A stretch of 64,000 nucleotides of DNA, taken from positions 1,054,001-1,118,000 of the forward strand of contig JADJTQ010000003.1 of NCBI GenBank assembly GCA_016711125.1, in the 5' to 3' direction. The DNA is from Saprospiraceae bacterium. GTDB lineage: Bacteria; Bacteroidota; Bacteroidia; Chitinophagales; Saprospiraceae. The stretch's first letter is position 1, and each line of letters opens with the position of its first letter. Below, one piece after another: positions 10,201 through 21,000 of the stretch. The position numbers were made by a program, and so were the translations under genes. The notes under the pieces are model-generated. The model saw only the letters and a program-made list of their open reading frames with translations, ran no database searches and was not told where the DNA came from.

Positions 10201-10424
10201 ACTTTAATCAGGAATATTTTTTTATAAAATTAAAATGATAAATAAACAGCAAGGTTCAAAATATATTTTTAACCCACTGAAATACGTCTTACAGACCGAA
10301 CCATATATTTTTCAGGTTGAGAAATTCTCAATGTTTGGTTCGAAATACATCTTCAAATTGGGTGATATTTTAGGTACTCTGGAATTCCCCAAATATATCC
10401 CTTCAAATAAAAAAAGCAGATGGA

Positions 10425-10739
10425 ATGAAAAGCGCAGCCTTTAAGATGAAATTGAAGAAAGGCTTTGAGGCGGAGTACAAAAGACGTCATAAACAGATTT
10501 GGCCAGAATTGAGCACGCTGCTCAAAGAGGCAGGCATCAGTGATTATTCTATTTTTTTAGATAGGGAGACATCCACACTCTTTGCAGTACAAAAACTTTC
10601 CGTAGAACATACCACAGTCGCCCTCCCAGAACATCCCGTTATGCAAAAATGGTGGGCATATATGGCTGATATTATGGAGACTAACGCAGACCATTCTCCG
10701 GTCGTGGTTTCGTTAAAGGAAGTGTTTCATTTGGAATAG
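10425..10739 (+). CDS. rhaM: L-rhamnose mutarotase
   Basis: This 104-residue protein has the full family length. It shows the conserved His in RRHKQIWPEL, the YSIFLD strand and the paired Trp in KWWAYMADIMETN near the C-terminus that line the sugar site of RhaM. It interconverts α- and β-L-rhamnopyranose (related members act on other deoxy sugars) ahead of isomerase or dehydrogenase. It lies downstream of the lactonase-like gene with a 224-bp gap that holds no convincing gene. No other rhamnose genes are in the window. Confidence 0.93.
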   Translation: MKSAAFKMKLKKGFEAEYKRRHKQIWPELSTLLKEAGISDYSIFLDRETSTLFAVQKLSVEHTTVALPEHPVMQKWWAYMADIMETNADHSPVVVSLKEVFHLE

Positions 10740-10874
10740 TCTTCAGTCTTCGGTCTTCACCATTCCACGTCATTTAGAGCTGTCACCTGGCTTCCGCTTC
10801 AGGCCATCTCTTAAGGTGCTAAAGCTACATGCACCAAAACTCTAGCAAAGAGCATCATTATTAAAAGCAACATA

Positions 10875-12128
10875 ATGAGTCTTCTATCCAACACTATTGC
10901 AATCATATTTCTACTGGGGTCCCTGATCAATTGTGCAAAACCTGATAGATCTGTGCAACTTGATCATTACGGAGAATTTGAAAATACCGAGTGTTTCTAA
11001 TTCCTGGTTTGGACAACTCATTTAAAGTCTCATTGAATGACTCAAACATAGAAATCAAGTTTCAAGATATTGACTTACAACACATCAATGAGTACTATTG
11101 GAGCAAAGCACAGATCGGTGGTGATATGTACATGCGGCAAATCCTAACAAAGTATATGACTCTACATACTCAGAAAGAGGCACAAGACTCTTTTCATTCT
11201 TTACACCTATTACTACTGCAAAAAATAAATGATCTTCCAAAAGAGACATCACTCCCTGACTGGTTTCTAAAATACGAGGAAAAAGAAATTGAGTATTCTA
11301 CAATCGCATCAATTACTTCATTAGCAAACGTCAGAAAAAGAATTTTTGGAATTGTGGACAGCATTGATGTTAAGCCTGATCTGAGAAGTTTACAATTGAA
11401 CCCTGAAGATGAGATGGCGCTTACTACTAAGATCTTTCTTCAATCATTGCCCTCTTCATTTTCAACTACAGACAGTGCCAAATCTGACCTGGAACCGGCA
11501 GAACGAATGCACATGTATTTTGAAGAAAGCAAGCTTCTCAAGAACTTACGGATACGAGATGTATTTAGATCTTTCTTGTTCTCCCACATGTGCCGTAGTA
11601 GCAGTTATTACCCTGACTCACTTGTCGCAAAAGTTAAAAATGGAATTTCAAAAAATATGCAGCCCTTTGTAGATCGCATCGAAACAAAATACAATCAATT
11701 TAATGGTACACCCGCACCACCATTTTATTTAAAGGACTCGACGATAATCTAGTATCACTAAAGGATTTTCGGGGCAATTTGATCCTATTGGATTTTTGGT
11801 TTGTTGGCTGTCGCTTTTGTCAGAAAGAATTACCCTTTACCAAGAAATTAATTGAGGAATTCAAAGATAAGAACTTCAAAGTGCTGCAAATCTGCATGAA
11901 ATCGGATCAGGTTGTCTGGGAACAATTAAAAAATGATTTTGTCGGAATTCCTCTGCACAGCAACCCGGATGGGACAAAAAACTTACGAATTCGTATAAAC
12001 TCAGCTGGATACCCCGCTATGTATTAGTTGATGAAGAAAGCAACATACTTGAAGGGTGGTGCGAAAGACCCAGTGAACCAGCCTTGAAAAGTAGAATTGA
12101 AATTATTTTCAGACCAAGGATCATTTAA
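10875..12128 (+). pseudogene. TlpA-like thioredoxin-fold lipoprotein, three frameshifts
   Basis: A lipoprotein signal (ATG 10875, lipobox LINC) leads into a helical N-terminal domain of about 250 residues, as in Bacteroidota TlpA-disulfide reductase-like proteins, then a thioredoxin domain with the active-site motif VGCRFCQKELP (CxxC). The frame breaks three times. An extra A at 10981-10984, at 11731-11733 and in the A6 run at 11976-11981 would each restore it, giving continuous protein to the TAA at 12126. All three are single missing bases in A runs, so the gene could be intact with consensus errors. Expected role: thiol-disulfide exchange in the cell envelope. Confidence 0.75.
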
Positions 12129-12219
12129 ACCGAGCGGATCTAAAATCTAGCATTCGCTTCGATATGGAGAGTCTTCACCCTTGTTCACCCTTGCCCAAGC
12201 TCAAAGTGCGACAGCTCGC

Positions 12220-14322
12220 TTAGTTACATCCACTTTGCATCACGACAAACGTGGTTTGTGCTGATATGCTCAGTGTGGGTTGCAATAAAACTTCGGGTGC
12301 GATTAAAGTTGTAAGTTGAGTAGGACTAAGTGACACATTGCCGCTAACTAAAATGCTCTGCGTGGCTTTGTACGTACTCCTCAACGGACTAGCACTTTGA
12401 TCCAAAACCAAATTTACCGGAACATTGCTAATCGGGGTTCCAACACATTGGCAGTCCGCATTTAATTGGTCATTATTTGTGCAAATATTGCCATCGTCGC
12501 ATGGGGCATTTAGCGTACAACTCAAATCCTTTTCTATTGTGAAGGAATCCTGAGCGATGGCAGTTTCCCGAATAAACTTAACCACTAACCTATTTCCGAA
12601 AACCTCTAAAGCACACGAACCTAATTCAGATACTGACAAATACATGGCCTCATGATCGAGTAGACCGGCCGACTTTTGCCCGGAAGAACCTGCGGTAATG
12701 TAGACCGCTCCTTCATCCTGAGAAAGGGCCTTTACATATGCACCCGCTCCATCAGGGCGTCCATCTCCATATCCATAGGTGCCAATGGTATGACTTGAAG
12801 AATTAAAAGAATCCGAATCGCCATAATGACCATTGAGAAAATAAGATCTTTCATAAGAATGACTATGTCCCGACAGCACCAGGTCTACCCCGTGGCTTTC
12901 TAAAAGTGGCAAAAAGTTCTGTCGCATTTGGACCAGGGCACTTTCTGTATCGGAATCATGCGATCCCTTGGAATAGGCTGGATGATGCCAAAATGCCACT
13001 ATCCAATCGGCCGCCGTATTTTGTAAATCTTGTTCACACCACATGCGCATATTTCCATTTGTACTACGATCGGAATCATATGAATCCAGGACGATAAAAT
13101 GAATATTACCAAAGTCAAAAGAATAATATGCTTCAGTGCCAGAGGCCATACCACCACATTCACCTTGAGTGGGAAAGGTGAAGATATCATAATAAGGACC
13201 AGTTTGGGTGCCGGAGCTTGCCGAGCCTCCATCGTGATTGCCAAGACATGACCAGGAGACGGTATTCTTCAAGGTGTTTTCATACATATTTTCAAATAAG
13301 GCAAACTGATATTCATTATCAGTTCCAGTGTTATAAGCATTGTCTCCTAGAAACAAGATTAGATCGGTGTCAGCACCTTGTTTATATGCATGATATGCAT
13401 CTCTGACCGAACGGGCATTGGTATTGGCAGTACCACAATCTCCCAAAATCCATGCGGTCAATGGCACTCTTGATCCTATCAATGGTGCAGTCACAAAAAA
13501 TAGGTCGGCCGCTGGTGCAACCAGAACTTGTATACCATCTTCGATTTGGTAGAAATATTTGGTTGAAGGATCAAGGTTATCAATTTTGAGCTCGTGATTG
13601 ATTTTCGGCGTAATATCGACGACAGTTTGAGACAGGTTGCTCATCTCAAGTCCGTAGCTAATTTTTGAAATCCCTGGCTCCGAAGTTCGCCACTTAACAA
13701 TAAGCGAATGACTACTGAGACTTTGGAGATATGGCCCCCTGACTACCCGCATAGAAGGTATGGCCAAACAACTAAAATCAAAACTTATATCTGAACTACT
13801 TGCCGCCCGTTGATGCACCTCGACCGCAAGCAAATTTTCACCGGTAATGAGTGCACTGCCCAAAGTATGAGAAGCTGCTGCGTTGTCAGAACTTCCAGAT
13901 GCTGCCAAGGTATTATGATTAATAATTCCTGCTGGCATATTCATTCGCCAAATCTCCTGCCCGTTCAGGTATACGACAGCTCCATCATCATAAATCAATT
14001 GCAATTTTAAATCTTCAAATAGGGAAGGATCCAGGATGGTGAATCGTTTGCGGAAATACCCGGTTAAAATGGAATCGCCAATTGAAGTCTCTTCATCACC
14101 ATCACCAAAGCCAAGTTGGGCATTGCCGCTTTTCCAACTAACATCTGAAAAAGCATTATTTTTCCAAGTCAAGGCATTCTGGGTTGGAGGTGAATTTCCT
14201 AGATCGTAATACCTCCATTCTGATCCAAAATCGACAATGGGAGTTTGGGCTATTGAATTGCTTAAAGAGAAGACCACTCCGATCACTATTCCAAACTTGG
14301 AAAGAAAATTTGTTGTCATCAT
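12220..14322 (-). CDS. Purple-acid-phosphatase-like metallophosphoesterase, secreted
   Basis: This 700-residue protein has a signal peptide (to about residue 25) and an N-terminal β-domain that ends in a strand set like those preceding many phosphatases. A fibronectin-like purple acid phosphatase N domain (RVVRGPYLQS, HELKIDNLDPSTKYFYQI) follows. The dinuclear-metal phosphatase domain shows all key motifs: ILGDCG, LGDNAY, LGNHDG, FWHHPAYS and SGHSHSYERS. The C-terminal 90 residues hold a Cys-rich CDDGNICTNND segment and a β-rich domain ending in SGCN, seen in other Bacteroidota exported proteins. It probably releases phosphate from organic esters outside the cytoplasm. It follows the TPR gene by 29 bp. 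Confidence 0.9.
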   Translation of the reverse strand: MMTTNFLSKFGIVIGVVFSLSNSIAQTPIVDFGSEWRYYDLGNSPPTQNALTWKNNAFSDVSWKSGNAQLGFGDGDEETSIGDSILTGYFRKRFTILDPSLFEDLKLQLIYDDGAVVYLNGQEIWRMNMPAGIINHNTLAASGSSDNAAASHTLGSALITGENLLAVEVHQRAASSSDISFDFSCLAIPSMRVVRGPYLQSLSSHSLIVKWRTSEPGISKISYGLEMSNLSQTVVDITPKINHELKIDNLDPSTKYFYQIEDGIQVLVAPAADLFFVTAPLIGSRVPLTAWILGDCGTANTNARSVRDAYHAYKQGADTDLILFLGDNAYNTGTDNEYQFALFENMYENTLKNTVSWSCLGNHDGGSASSGTQTGPYYDIFTFPTQGECGGMASGTEAYYSFDFGNIHFIVLDSYDSDRSTNGNMRMWCEQDLQNTAADWIVAFWHHPAYSKGSHDSDTESALVQMRQNFLPLLESHGVDLVLSGHSHSYERSYFLNGHYGDSDSFNSSSHTIGTYGYGDGRPDGAGAYVKALSQDEGAVYITAGSSGQKSAGLLDHEAMYLSVSELGSCALEVFGNRLVVKFIRETAIAQDSFTIEKDLSCTLNAPCDDGNICTNNDQLNADCQCVGTPISNVPVNLVLDQSASPLRSTYKATQSILVSGNVSLSPTQLTTLIAPEVLLQPTLSISAQTTFVVMQSGCN

Positions 14323-14351
14323 GTTTCTTTTCGCATGATTAGTCAGATGAT

Positions 14352-15173
14352 TTATTCATGATCATGTTCTATACTTTCAAGAGCAGCTAAAGTATCCTTA
14401 AGCAATTGCACAGAAGCCATTCTATGCCTGACTGAGGGTGGTAATTGGGCTATATGGCATACCACCAATTCCAGATCGCTTTTACATGCCTTTAGGTCTC
14501 CCTGATATTTAAAAAGAAATGCTCTCCTAAATAGTGCAAATTCTTTTCGGTGACTTTGGTCAACAATCTGATTTTGACAAGCGATTGCCTCAGAATATTG
14601 ACCATTTTCCTCATAAACTCTAACTAGCTCCACATTAATCACAGGCAAAAATCCGAAATGCTCTAATGCCCGATTTAATGCTCGAATTTGATCTGCTAAT
14701 TTTTTTCCTTTTCCATAGGAATTGGCCAAATTTAAATACATATCGGGCCTAATGAAGACTGCACTATCGATAATCTTTTGATAATAAAGGGCTGCTTCAT
14801 CATATTCTTTGATCGCTGACTTATATTGAGCCATGAGGGCATAGCTCTTGAAATCAAAGTGATCTGTGGTTATAATCTCTTTGAGATAATTTGCACATTT
14901 CCTATAAGAACCGAGATGAAAGTATCCCTTCGCCAAACCATAATATAGCTTGTCACTCATGCCCGACACTCTGCCGTAGTGCTGCAGGTCTCGAACTGCC
15001 AATCTATATTCCTCATGATAAAGATGGAGTTCTCCGGCCTGAAACAGCTCAACACTATCAGGATACATTGTGATCTGGTGATTAAGTAAAGCGATGCGGT
15101 CATGGTAATCACCGTGCCCACTCATCACCGATGCGAAGAACAGCGGAATTACTAATATGATTAGATTTCGCAT
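14352..15173 (-). CDS. Exported TPR-repeat protein
   Basis: This 273-residue protein has a short N-terminal signal peptide (MRNLIILVIPLFFASVMS) and helical pairs spaced at about 34 residues (LFQAGELHLYHEEYRLA, LYYGLAKGYFHLGSYRK, AALYYQKIIDSA and so on), typical of TPRs. It has no enzymatic motif and is rich in His and Asp at the end (EHDHE). It lies directly upstream of the phosphatase gene on the same strand, so the two are probably cotranscribed. Its role is most likely protein-protein contact; I cannot name a partner. Confidence 0.8.
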   Translation of the reverse strand: MRNLIILVIPLFFASVMSGHGDYHDRIALLNHQITMYPDSVELFQAGELHLYHEEYRLAVRDLQHYGRVSGMSDKLYYGLAKGYFHLGSYRKCANYLKEIITTDHFDFKSYALMAQYKSAIKEYDEAALYYQKIIDSAVFIRPDMYLNLANSYGKGKKLADQIRALNRALEHFGFLPVINVELVRVYEENGQYSEAIACQNQIVDQSHRKEFALFRRAFLFKYQGDLKACKSDLELVVCHIAQLPPSVRHRMASVQLLKDTLAALESIEHDHE

Positions 15174-15289
15174 AAAAACTACTTAGCAAATATCTTACCA
15201 CGAGCTCACCAGACACATTTGTACTGCGTCCTGCTAGCCGACAAATTCAGCCTTATAGTTTTGAGAAAAGCGTTGCAGAATGAGCGCTA

Positions 15290-17088
15290 TTAATCCTTTC
15301 GTTTGGCCTTAAAAGTCCCGTTCGGCTGAATGAAACTCAGGCTCAATACGGTATTGTCACTACTAACGTCAAATTTAACTTTATAGTCTTCAGCAATTTT
15401 CAATTTGAATTCATGGATTTCGGTAGGTACCAGTTCATAGTCAGGTTGACCAGGTACCAAAACCATTAAGACGCCATCACCACGCACATAAACCTTAACA
15501 GTGGCAGCATTAAGATCATAGTCACCAACATATTTGTTAAGGGCGTCTTCTTTAATTTTAAAGGTTGGCGACAATTTCTCAAATTCAATATCATCTACAG
15601 TGGGTTCCATCTTAATCATAAATGTGCTGATCTCACCTTTCTCATCGGTGACAAATCGGACCTTAGGCGCATTTTTATGATCCTCTTCCTCTTCAATAGA
15701 TCGTACCCGGAAAACATCATAGTGATAATGTTGCAGGTAGCTCTTGGGTTTTTTTCCTGCCTCATTATAGTCGATCCAGGTGGTATCATTTTCCAATAAT
15801 ATCTTGGCAACTCCATAACCTTTATTCTCATAAGAGCCGCAATAATCTTCCAGGCCATGAGAGGGCATCGTGCCTCTCACATGATCAATACTATCATTAT
15901 TGGGGATGAGTAGTGTTAAAGAATCACTCTTCATTTTCTCATTCAATTGCATTTTACTCCAATTCCGGTATTCCAAATTTAACAGTCGGTCTGCAATAAA
16001 ATTTCTGATCGCACCAGTAGGCCCTCCCTGATTAGTCACCACAAAAATTCCGATACTGTCTGAGGGGAAAAGACAAGTGCTGGTGATAAATCCATCAATA
16101 CCTCCTCCGTGCTCCACCCGGTAGTGCCCCCGGTAACTACTTATCCCCCAAGCCAGTCCATATCCTCCCGCGTGTAAATCGGGATTTTCCGCATCGGGTA
16201 AACCACCACCGGTCGCCATTTGTATAGTCATTGCCTGAGATCGGAAACCAGACGGAATAATTTCTTTTTCCATAAAATTTCCATCATTGATCCAGGTAAT
16301 CAACCAATTGGCCATATCCTTGGCACAGCTATTTATCGATCCGGCTGGTCCTATTGCATCGATGTTTCGATAAGGGATTGATTTAATTTTTCGGCAGTAC
16401 TCGTATACGCCAACGACCGATCCTTGACGTTCTCCATTTCTCCAACCGACATATTGGTATGCATCATCTGCAATGGCTGCAGTATTCTTTCTTTCAGGTT
16501 TTCTTCCCAGCTCTTGCCAGTCAATTTCTCGATAACCATACCCTGAGCCATGAACATGAAATTATTGTACTGATACTTTTCTCTCAATTCGGCGGAGGGT
16601 TCCTGATACTGTACCCTCTCCAATAATTCTTTCCGGGAAGCTGTCGAACCATACCATGAATAATCATGTCTTGGCAAACCTGTGCGATGAGACATCATAT
16701 CCAGCAAGGTACAATGCTCATTCGTGTATTCATTCTCGAACTGCAACTCGGGTAAATAGTCTCTGACCGGTTTATTTAAATCTACCTTTCCTTCTTTTAC
16801 CAACATACCTACCATGGAAGCTGTAAATGCCTTGGTACATGAGCCAATAGCGAAGAGCGTATTTTCTGAGACGGGTAGTTTATTTTCAACATCCCTATAG
16901 CCAAATCCTCCGGTATACACAACTTGATTTTTTTCGATAACGGCGATAGTAACTCCGGGTGCCATCCATTCTTTGAGCACTCGCTCCGCAAAAGTATCCA
17001 AACCCTGCAATCGCACATCAGTCGGAATTTGAGCAGAAAGATTGAGTATAAATTTACAGGACAACAGCAGAATAAAAATCATTCTCAT
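15290..17088 (-). CDS. Serine hydrolase, class-C β-lactamase fold with DUF3471-like tail (one frameshift)
   Basis: The signal peptide at the N-terminus (ending LSAQ) is followed by the catalytic SxxK in AIGSCTKAF, the YxN motif in KYQYNN and, in the second half, a HGG block (VEHGGGIDGF) replacing KTG. A C-terminal β-domain follows, as in Bacteroidota β-lactamase-family proteins with DUF3471. The frame breaks in the T5 run at 16387-16391 (plus strand): one more base joins AEK to IKSIPYRNIDAIG and restores a single protein of about 600 residues. Family members are peptidases or esterases; antibiotic resistance is not implied. Confidence 0.88.
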
Positions 17089-17307
17089 GATCAGGTATTT
17101 TTAGTGGAAATCTTGTCCGAAGATAAGGATAAGTAGTCAGATGATTCGTTCCGGAAGTCGACAACAATACCGGCTTATCTGAATTAGTAGGAATCAAAGA
17201 ATTATTTTCCTCATATCATAAGCATCAAGAGTGGCGCACCGACTGAAAGGATTCGACCAAATTAAGCCCCAACTAGACTTAATTTTGAAAAGCCTCAATT
17301 ACAGAAA

Positions 17308-17496
17308 CTATTTGCGATTCAGCATTAGTAAGTGCTGCAATTCCTCAATATCAGTTTGTTTTCTGGTTAGCTGCTTTCTCTCTTTCGTGAGTGGCTGCCC
17401 TTTCATGGCTGACAAGTCTAGAGAAACTTTGTACAAGAGATCCTGGAGGGCTTCCAGCATGACGGGTTGATACTTATCCGGTATTTGCATTATCAA
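17308..17496 (-). CDS. Small hypothetical protein
   Basis: A 62-residue, charged, helix-prone open frame (MIMQIPDKYQPVMLEALQDL...) downstream of the HEPN-like gene on the same strand, 26 bp away. It has no signal peptide. The close spacing and coiled-coil-like heptads (KERKQLTRKQTDIEELQHLL) make it a plausible real small gene, but I do not recognise a family. Confidence 0.45.
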   Translation of the reverse strand: MIMQIPDKYQPVMLEALQDLLYKVSLDLSAMKGQPLTKERKQLTRKQTDIEELQHLLMLNRK

Positions 17497-17522
17497 AATT
17501 GTAAAATTGCTTCCGATGCATA

Positions 17523-17900
17523 TTAAGTTCTAATTCGATCAATAACCAACGATCGAGTGGCTTTCGCCAACTCAAGGCACTCATTGACATGATCCAGGTC
17601 CAGACAATAGTTATTGGCTCCTTTCTCATGCGAACACTCCAACGCCTTAAAATCGATTATGTTAAACTGTGGATCGATGGACATGCAGATGCGTAATAAA
17701 CTATCTGGAGAGGGATTGCGGGGCGGCATCATCCGATGTGACTCAATAAAAGCCTGAAGGTAATGACTGATGCCTCTCTTAATATTATTGCAAGCCAGAA
17801 AAGTTACTACATCTTCTTCCGATCTTTGTACTTCATTGGCGGCAAAATGAATCAAATCACTACCCTCAGTCAATAATTGTTGAATATGTTGATCGACCAT
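17523..17900 (-). CDS. HEPN-domain-like protein
   Basis: The start is chosen at the ATG at 17900, giving about 125 residues; a longer in-frame start exists at 17960 but adds only a hydrophobic stretch of doubtful coding value. The sequence is all helical, with an initial LLTEGSDLIHFAANEVQ helix, a central NIKRGISHYLQAF segment and a long final helix (ECLELAKATRSLVIDRIR), resembling HEPN four-helix proteins. The R-x4-6-H RNase motif of toxic HEPNs is not clearly met. It lies between ppdK and the small ORF. Whether it is functionally tied to the pyruvate/ferredoxin genes is unknown. Confidence 0.6.
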   Translation of the reverse strand: MVDQHIQQLLTEGSDLIHFAANEVQRSEEDVVTFLACNNIKRGISHYLQAFIESHRMMPPRNPSPDSLLRICMSIDPQFNIIDFKALECSHEKGANNYCLDLDHVNECLELAKATRSLVIDRIRT

Positions 17901-18060
17901 GACAAGAAATTTTGCTATAAGTTCCTGAAGAATAAAAATGTATCTGGTGATACAAATCATCTAATCAAGTGATTCTCACCGGAAAAATGAACTCCACGCT
18001 TTTTAACTGCTCCTATTGGTCGGTGATCATTTAATGTCAAATTCTGACGGGTTTAAAAGA

Positions 18061-18086
18061 ATGGGGTACGTTAATTTGCACCCCAT
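18061..18086 (-). terminator. Stem-loop terminator after ppdK
   Basis: ATGGGGT (18061-18067) pairs with ACCCCAT (18080-18086). On the minus strand the stem is followed by TTCTTTT. The position just downstream of the ppdK stop fits an intrinsic terminator. Confidence 0.55.
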
Positions 18087-18134
18087 CTCAGAAGTCTGAA
18101 TCTTAAAACTCAAATAGAACTCTATTTTACACAC

Positions 18135-20882
18135 TCATGGTAGCGCGTTCTTTTTCTCCATTTTTCGTGATTCAGCCACAGCTGCCTGTGCGGAAACTAA
18201 TCGTGCGATCGGTACTCTGTAAGGTGAACAACTTACGTAATCAAGACCGGTTCTGTGAAAGAATTTAATGGATTCTGGATCCCCTCCATGCTCCCCACAT
18301 ACGCCCACCTTCAATCCAGGGTGAGCCGTTCGGCCCCGCTGGGTCCCAATTTCTACTAGTTCGCCGACGCCAAATTGGTCAATGGTGGTAAATGGATCGG
18401 CCTTTAAGATACCTTTACTTAAATAAACCGGCAAAAACTTCCCAAAGTCATCTCTCGAATATCCGTAGGTCATCTGAGTAAGATCATTTGTGCCGAATGA
18501 AAAGAAATCCACATGTTGGGCAAAGCGATCAGCCACCAGGGCCGCTCTGGGGATCTCGATCATGGTACCAATTTTATAATCAATTCGTTCACCGGTTTCG
18601 GCAAATACTTCCTCCGCCGTCTTTTTAATGATATCTATTTGCATAATAACCTCGCGGCTAATACCTGCCAACGGTATCATAATTTCAGGTAGAACTTCAA
18701 CACCACGGCGTTTTAAATTTAGCGCAGCCTCGATGATAGCTCGACTCTGCATAATCGAAATCTCAGGATACGTATTTGCTAGCCTGCAACCCCGGTGGCC
18801 CAACATGGGGTTCATCTCATGTAAAGTGGTGACTTTGTCCAACACCTCCTCATAGTTGATGCCCATCTGTTGAGCTAATGCCCTTTCATTTACTTCATCC
18901 AGTGGCAAGAACTCATGGAGAGGTGGATCCAATAATCTAATAGTAACCGGAAGGCCTTTCATTGCTTCGAATATTTCTTCAAAATCCTTACGCTGAATCG
19001 GCAATAATTTATCCAGTGCTCTCACCCGGCCAGCTTCATCATGGGATAAGATCATCTGCCTGACCAGGTCGATCCGGCCCTCCTGAAAAAACATATGCTC
19101 AGTACGGCAGAGTCCGATTCCCTCTGCTCCAAATTTGCGTGCAGTAATAGCATCAACGGGCGTGTCGGCATTGGCCAGCACTCTCAACTTTGCTTTCTTA
19201 CTACAAACTTTCATCAGTCTTTCAAAGGTACCTCCGATTGACACCGTTACAGTAGCCAGTTTTCCCGAATAGACAATACCGGTGGTCCCATCCAGCGAGA
19301 TCCAATCTCCCTCTTTAATGTTAACACCATCTACTTCCATGGTTCTCTTCCGATAGTCAATATGCAGGGCACCAGCTCCCGAGATACCGCATTTACCCAT
19401 GCCTCTGGCGACTACTGCAGCATGCGAAGTCATACCTCCACGGCTGGTCAGAATACCTTGAGCCGAATGCATTCCCTGAATATCTTCCGGAGAGGTCTCC
19501 ATGCGCACCAAAATAACTTGCTTGCCTGCATTAGCCCATTCCTCCGCATCCTCGGCAAAGAATACGACCTGCCCCGAAGATGCCCCTGGCGAAGCGGGTA
19601 GACCCCGAGTCAACTCCTTAGCTTCGGCCATAGCTTCTTTCTGAAATACCGGGTGAAGTAATTCGTCTAATTTGGCCGGATCATTTCGTTCGATGACCTC
19701 ATCTTCGATAATCAGACCTTCATCGAGCATGTCGACCGAAATTTTCACCATAGCCATACCGGTTCTTTTACCGGTACGAGTCTGAAGGATCCACAGCTTC
19801 TGGTCTTCAACCGTAAATTCCAAATCCTGCATCTCGCGATAATGTTGCTCCAATTTGTTTTGAGCCGCAAACAACTGCCGGTACATCTCGGGCATTTGCT
19901 CCTCTAGCGATGGGTAGGTCTTCTTCCGCTCATCCTCGGTTACGTCAGCCAGTATTGCCCACCTTTTTGAACCCTCAAGGGTAATTTGCATGGGGGTACG
20001 AATACCGGCCACTACATCTTCTCCCTGTGCATTAATCAAATATTCACCGGTAAAAAGCTTTTCTCCGGTTGCTGGGTCTCGCGTAAATGCCACTCCGGTT
20101 GAAGACAAATCACTGATATTTCCAAATACCATAGATTGTACATTGACTGCAGTTCCCCAATCAGAAGGAATATTGTTAATCTTTCTGTACTGAATAGCGC
20201 GCCGGCCCATCCAACTGTCGAAAACCGCTGTAATTGCACTTTCTAATTGTTCCCAGGGATCCTGAGGAAATTCGTGACCTAGACGCTCCTTGATTTTTGA
20301 TCGATATTGCTGACATAATAGTTTTAAATCGTCGACGGTCAGTTCCGTGTCCAATTTGACACCCCGATCGCCTTTTAACCTATGTATAATTTCTTCAAAA
20401 GGATCTTCTTCGCCTTGCTCCTGGGGTTTGAGACCCATGACCACATCACCATACATATGAATAAAGCGACGATAAGAATCCCAAGCCATACGTTGCCGCA
20501 CAGGATCGCTCGCCAAGCCCTCAATCACCTGATCATTAATTCCCAGATTAAGTACGGTATCCATCATGCCAGGCATGGATGCCCTTGCACCCGAACGCAC
20601 GGATAGCAATAGTGGATTTTTCGGATCACCATACTTTTTAGTGGTTTTCTGTTCCAATGATTTAACGGCATCCTGAATTTCACTTCGCAACAACTGTAAT
20701 ACTTCATTTTTTCCATTCGAATAGTAGTGCGTACAAGCTTCAGTTGAAATGGTAAATCCAGGGGGTACCGGTAATCCAATCAGGCACATCTCAGCCAGAT
20801 TGGCACCCTTGCCACCTAGTAATTCTTTCATTTTACTATTGCCTTCGGTTTGGTTACCTCCAAATTCATATACATATTTCAT
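18135..20882 (-). CDS. ppdK: Pyruvate, phosphate dikinase
   Basis: The 915-residue length is typical. The N-terminal ATP-grasp part has LGGKGANLAEM and SVRSGARASMPGMMDT. The swivelling phosphohistidine domain carries GGMTSHAAVVARGMGK with the catalytic H487. The C-terminal PEP/pyruvate barrel has GIGLCRTEHMFF and VGVCGEHGGDP with its catalytic Cys. The enzyme interconverts pyruvate + ATP + Pi with PEP + AMP + PPi. Next to pyruvate:ferredoxin oxidoreductase it can either feed PEP upward or gain ATP in glycolysis when oxygen is scarce; direction is inferred from context only. A terminator follows, so it is probably transcribed apart from the HEPN-like gene. Confidence 0.97.
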   Translation of the reverse strand: MKYVYEFGGNQTEGNSKMKELLGGKGANLAEMCLIGLPVPPGFTISTEACTHYYSNGKNEVLQLLRSEIQDAVKSLEQKTTKKYGDPKNPLLLSVRSGARASMPGMMDTVLNLGINDQVIEGLASDPVRQRMAWDSYRRFIHMYGDVVMGLKPQEQGEEDPFEEIIHRLKGDRGVKLDTELTVDDLKLLCQQYRSKIKERLGHEFPQDPWEQLESAITAVFDSWMGRRAIQYRKINNIPSDWGTAVNVQSMVFGNISDLSSTGVAFTRDPATGEKLFTGEYLINAQGEDVVAGIRTPMQITLEGSKRWAILADVTEDERKKTYPSLEEQMPEMYRQLFAAQNKLEQHYREMQDLEFTVEDQKLWILQTRTGKRTGMAMVKISVDMLDEGLIIEDEVIERNDPAKLDELLHPVFQKEAMAEAKELTRGLPASPGASSGQVVFFAEDAEEWANAGKQVILVRMETSPEDIQGMHSAQGILTSRGGMTSHAAVVARGMGKCGISGAGALHIDYRKRTMEVDGVNIKEGDWISLDGTTGIVYSGKLATVTVSIGGTFERLMKVCSKKAKLRVLANADTPVDAITARKFGAEGIGLCRTEHMFFQEGRIDLVRQMILSHDEAGRVRALDKLLPIQRKDFEEIFEAMKGLPVTIRLLDPPLHEFLPLDEVNERALAQQMGINYEEVLDKVTTLHEMNPMLGHRGCRLANTYPEISIMQSRAIIEAALNLKRRGVEVLPEIMIPLAGISREVIMQIDIIKKTAEEVFAETGERIDYKIGTMIEIPRAALVADRFAQHVDFFSFGTNDLTQMTYGYSRDDFGKFLPVYLSKGILKADPFTTIDQFGVGELVEIGTQRGRTAHPGLKVGVCGEHGGDPESIKFFHRTGLDYVSCSPYRVPIARLVSAQAAVAESRKMEKKNALP

Positions 20883-21000
20883 GGTAATCCCAATTTATTT
20901 TTATTGATTATTTATTTAAAATTCAAAAACATCTCCTTTAATATATTTCCATTTGCCAGGTGATTTAGTATGATCAGGTCCTCAGCAAGTTGAAAAAAAA

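Noticed and set aside
10235..10444. 69-residue plus-strand open frame between the SMP-30-like and mutarotase genes
   Set aside because: Odd composition with recurring KYIF words, overlaps the mutarotase start, no recognisable family or ribosome site; treated as noncoding.
12220..12500. Type IX secretion sorting domain at the end of the phosphatase
   Set aside because: The C-terminus is a β-rich module ending in SGCN, without the usual T9SS type A motifs; I cannot claim it.
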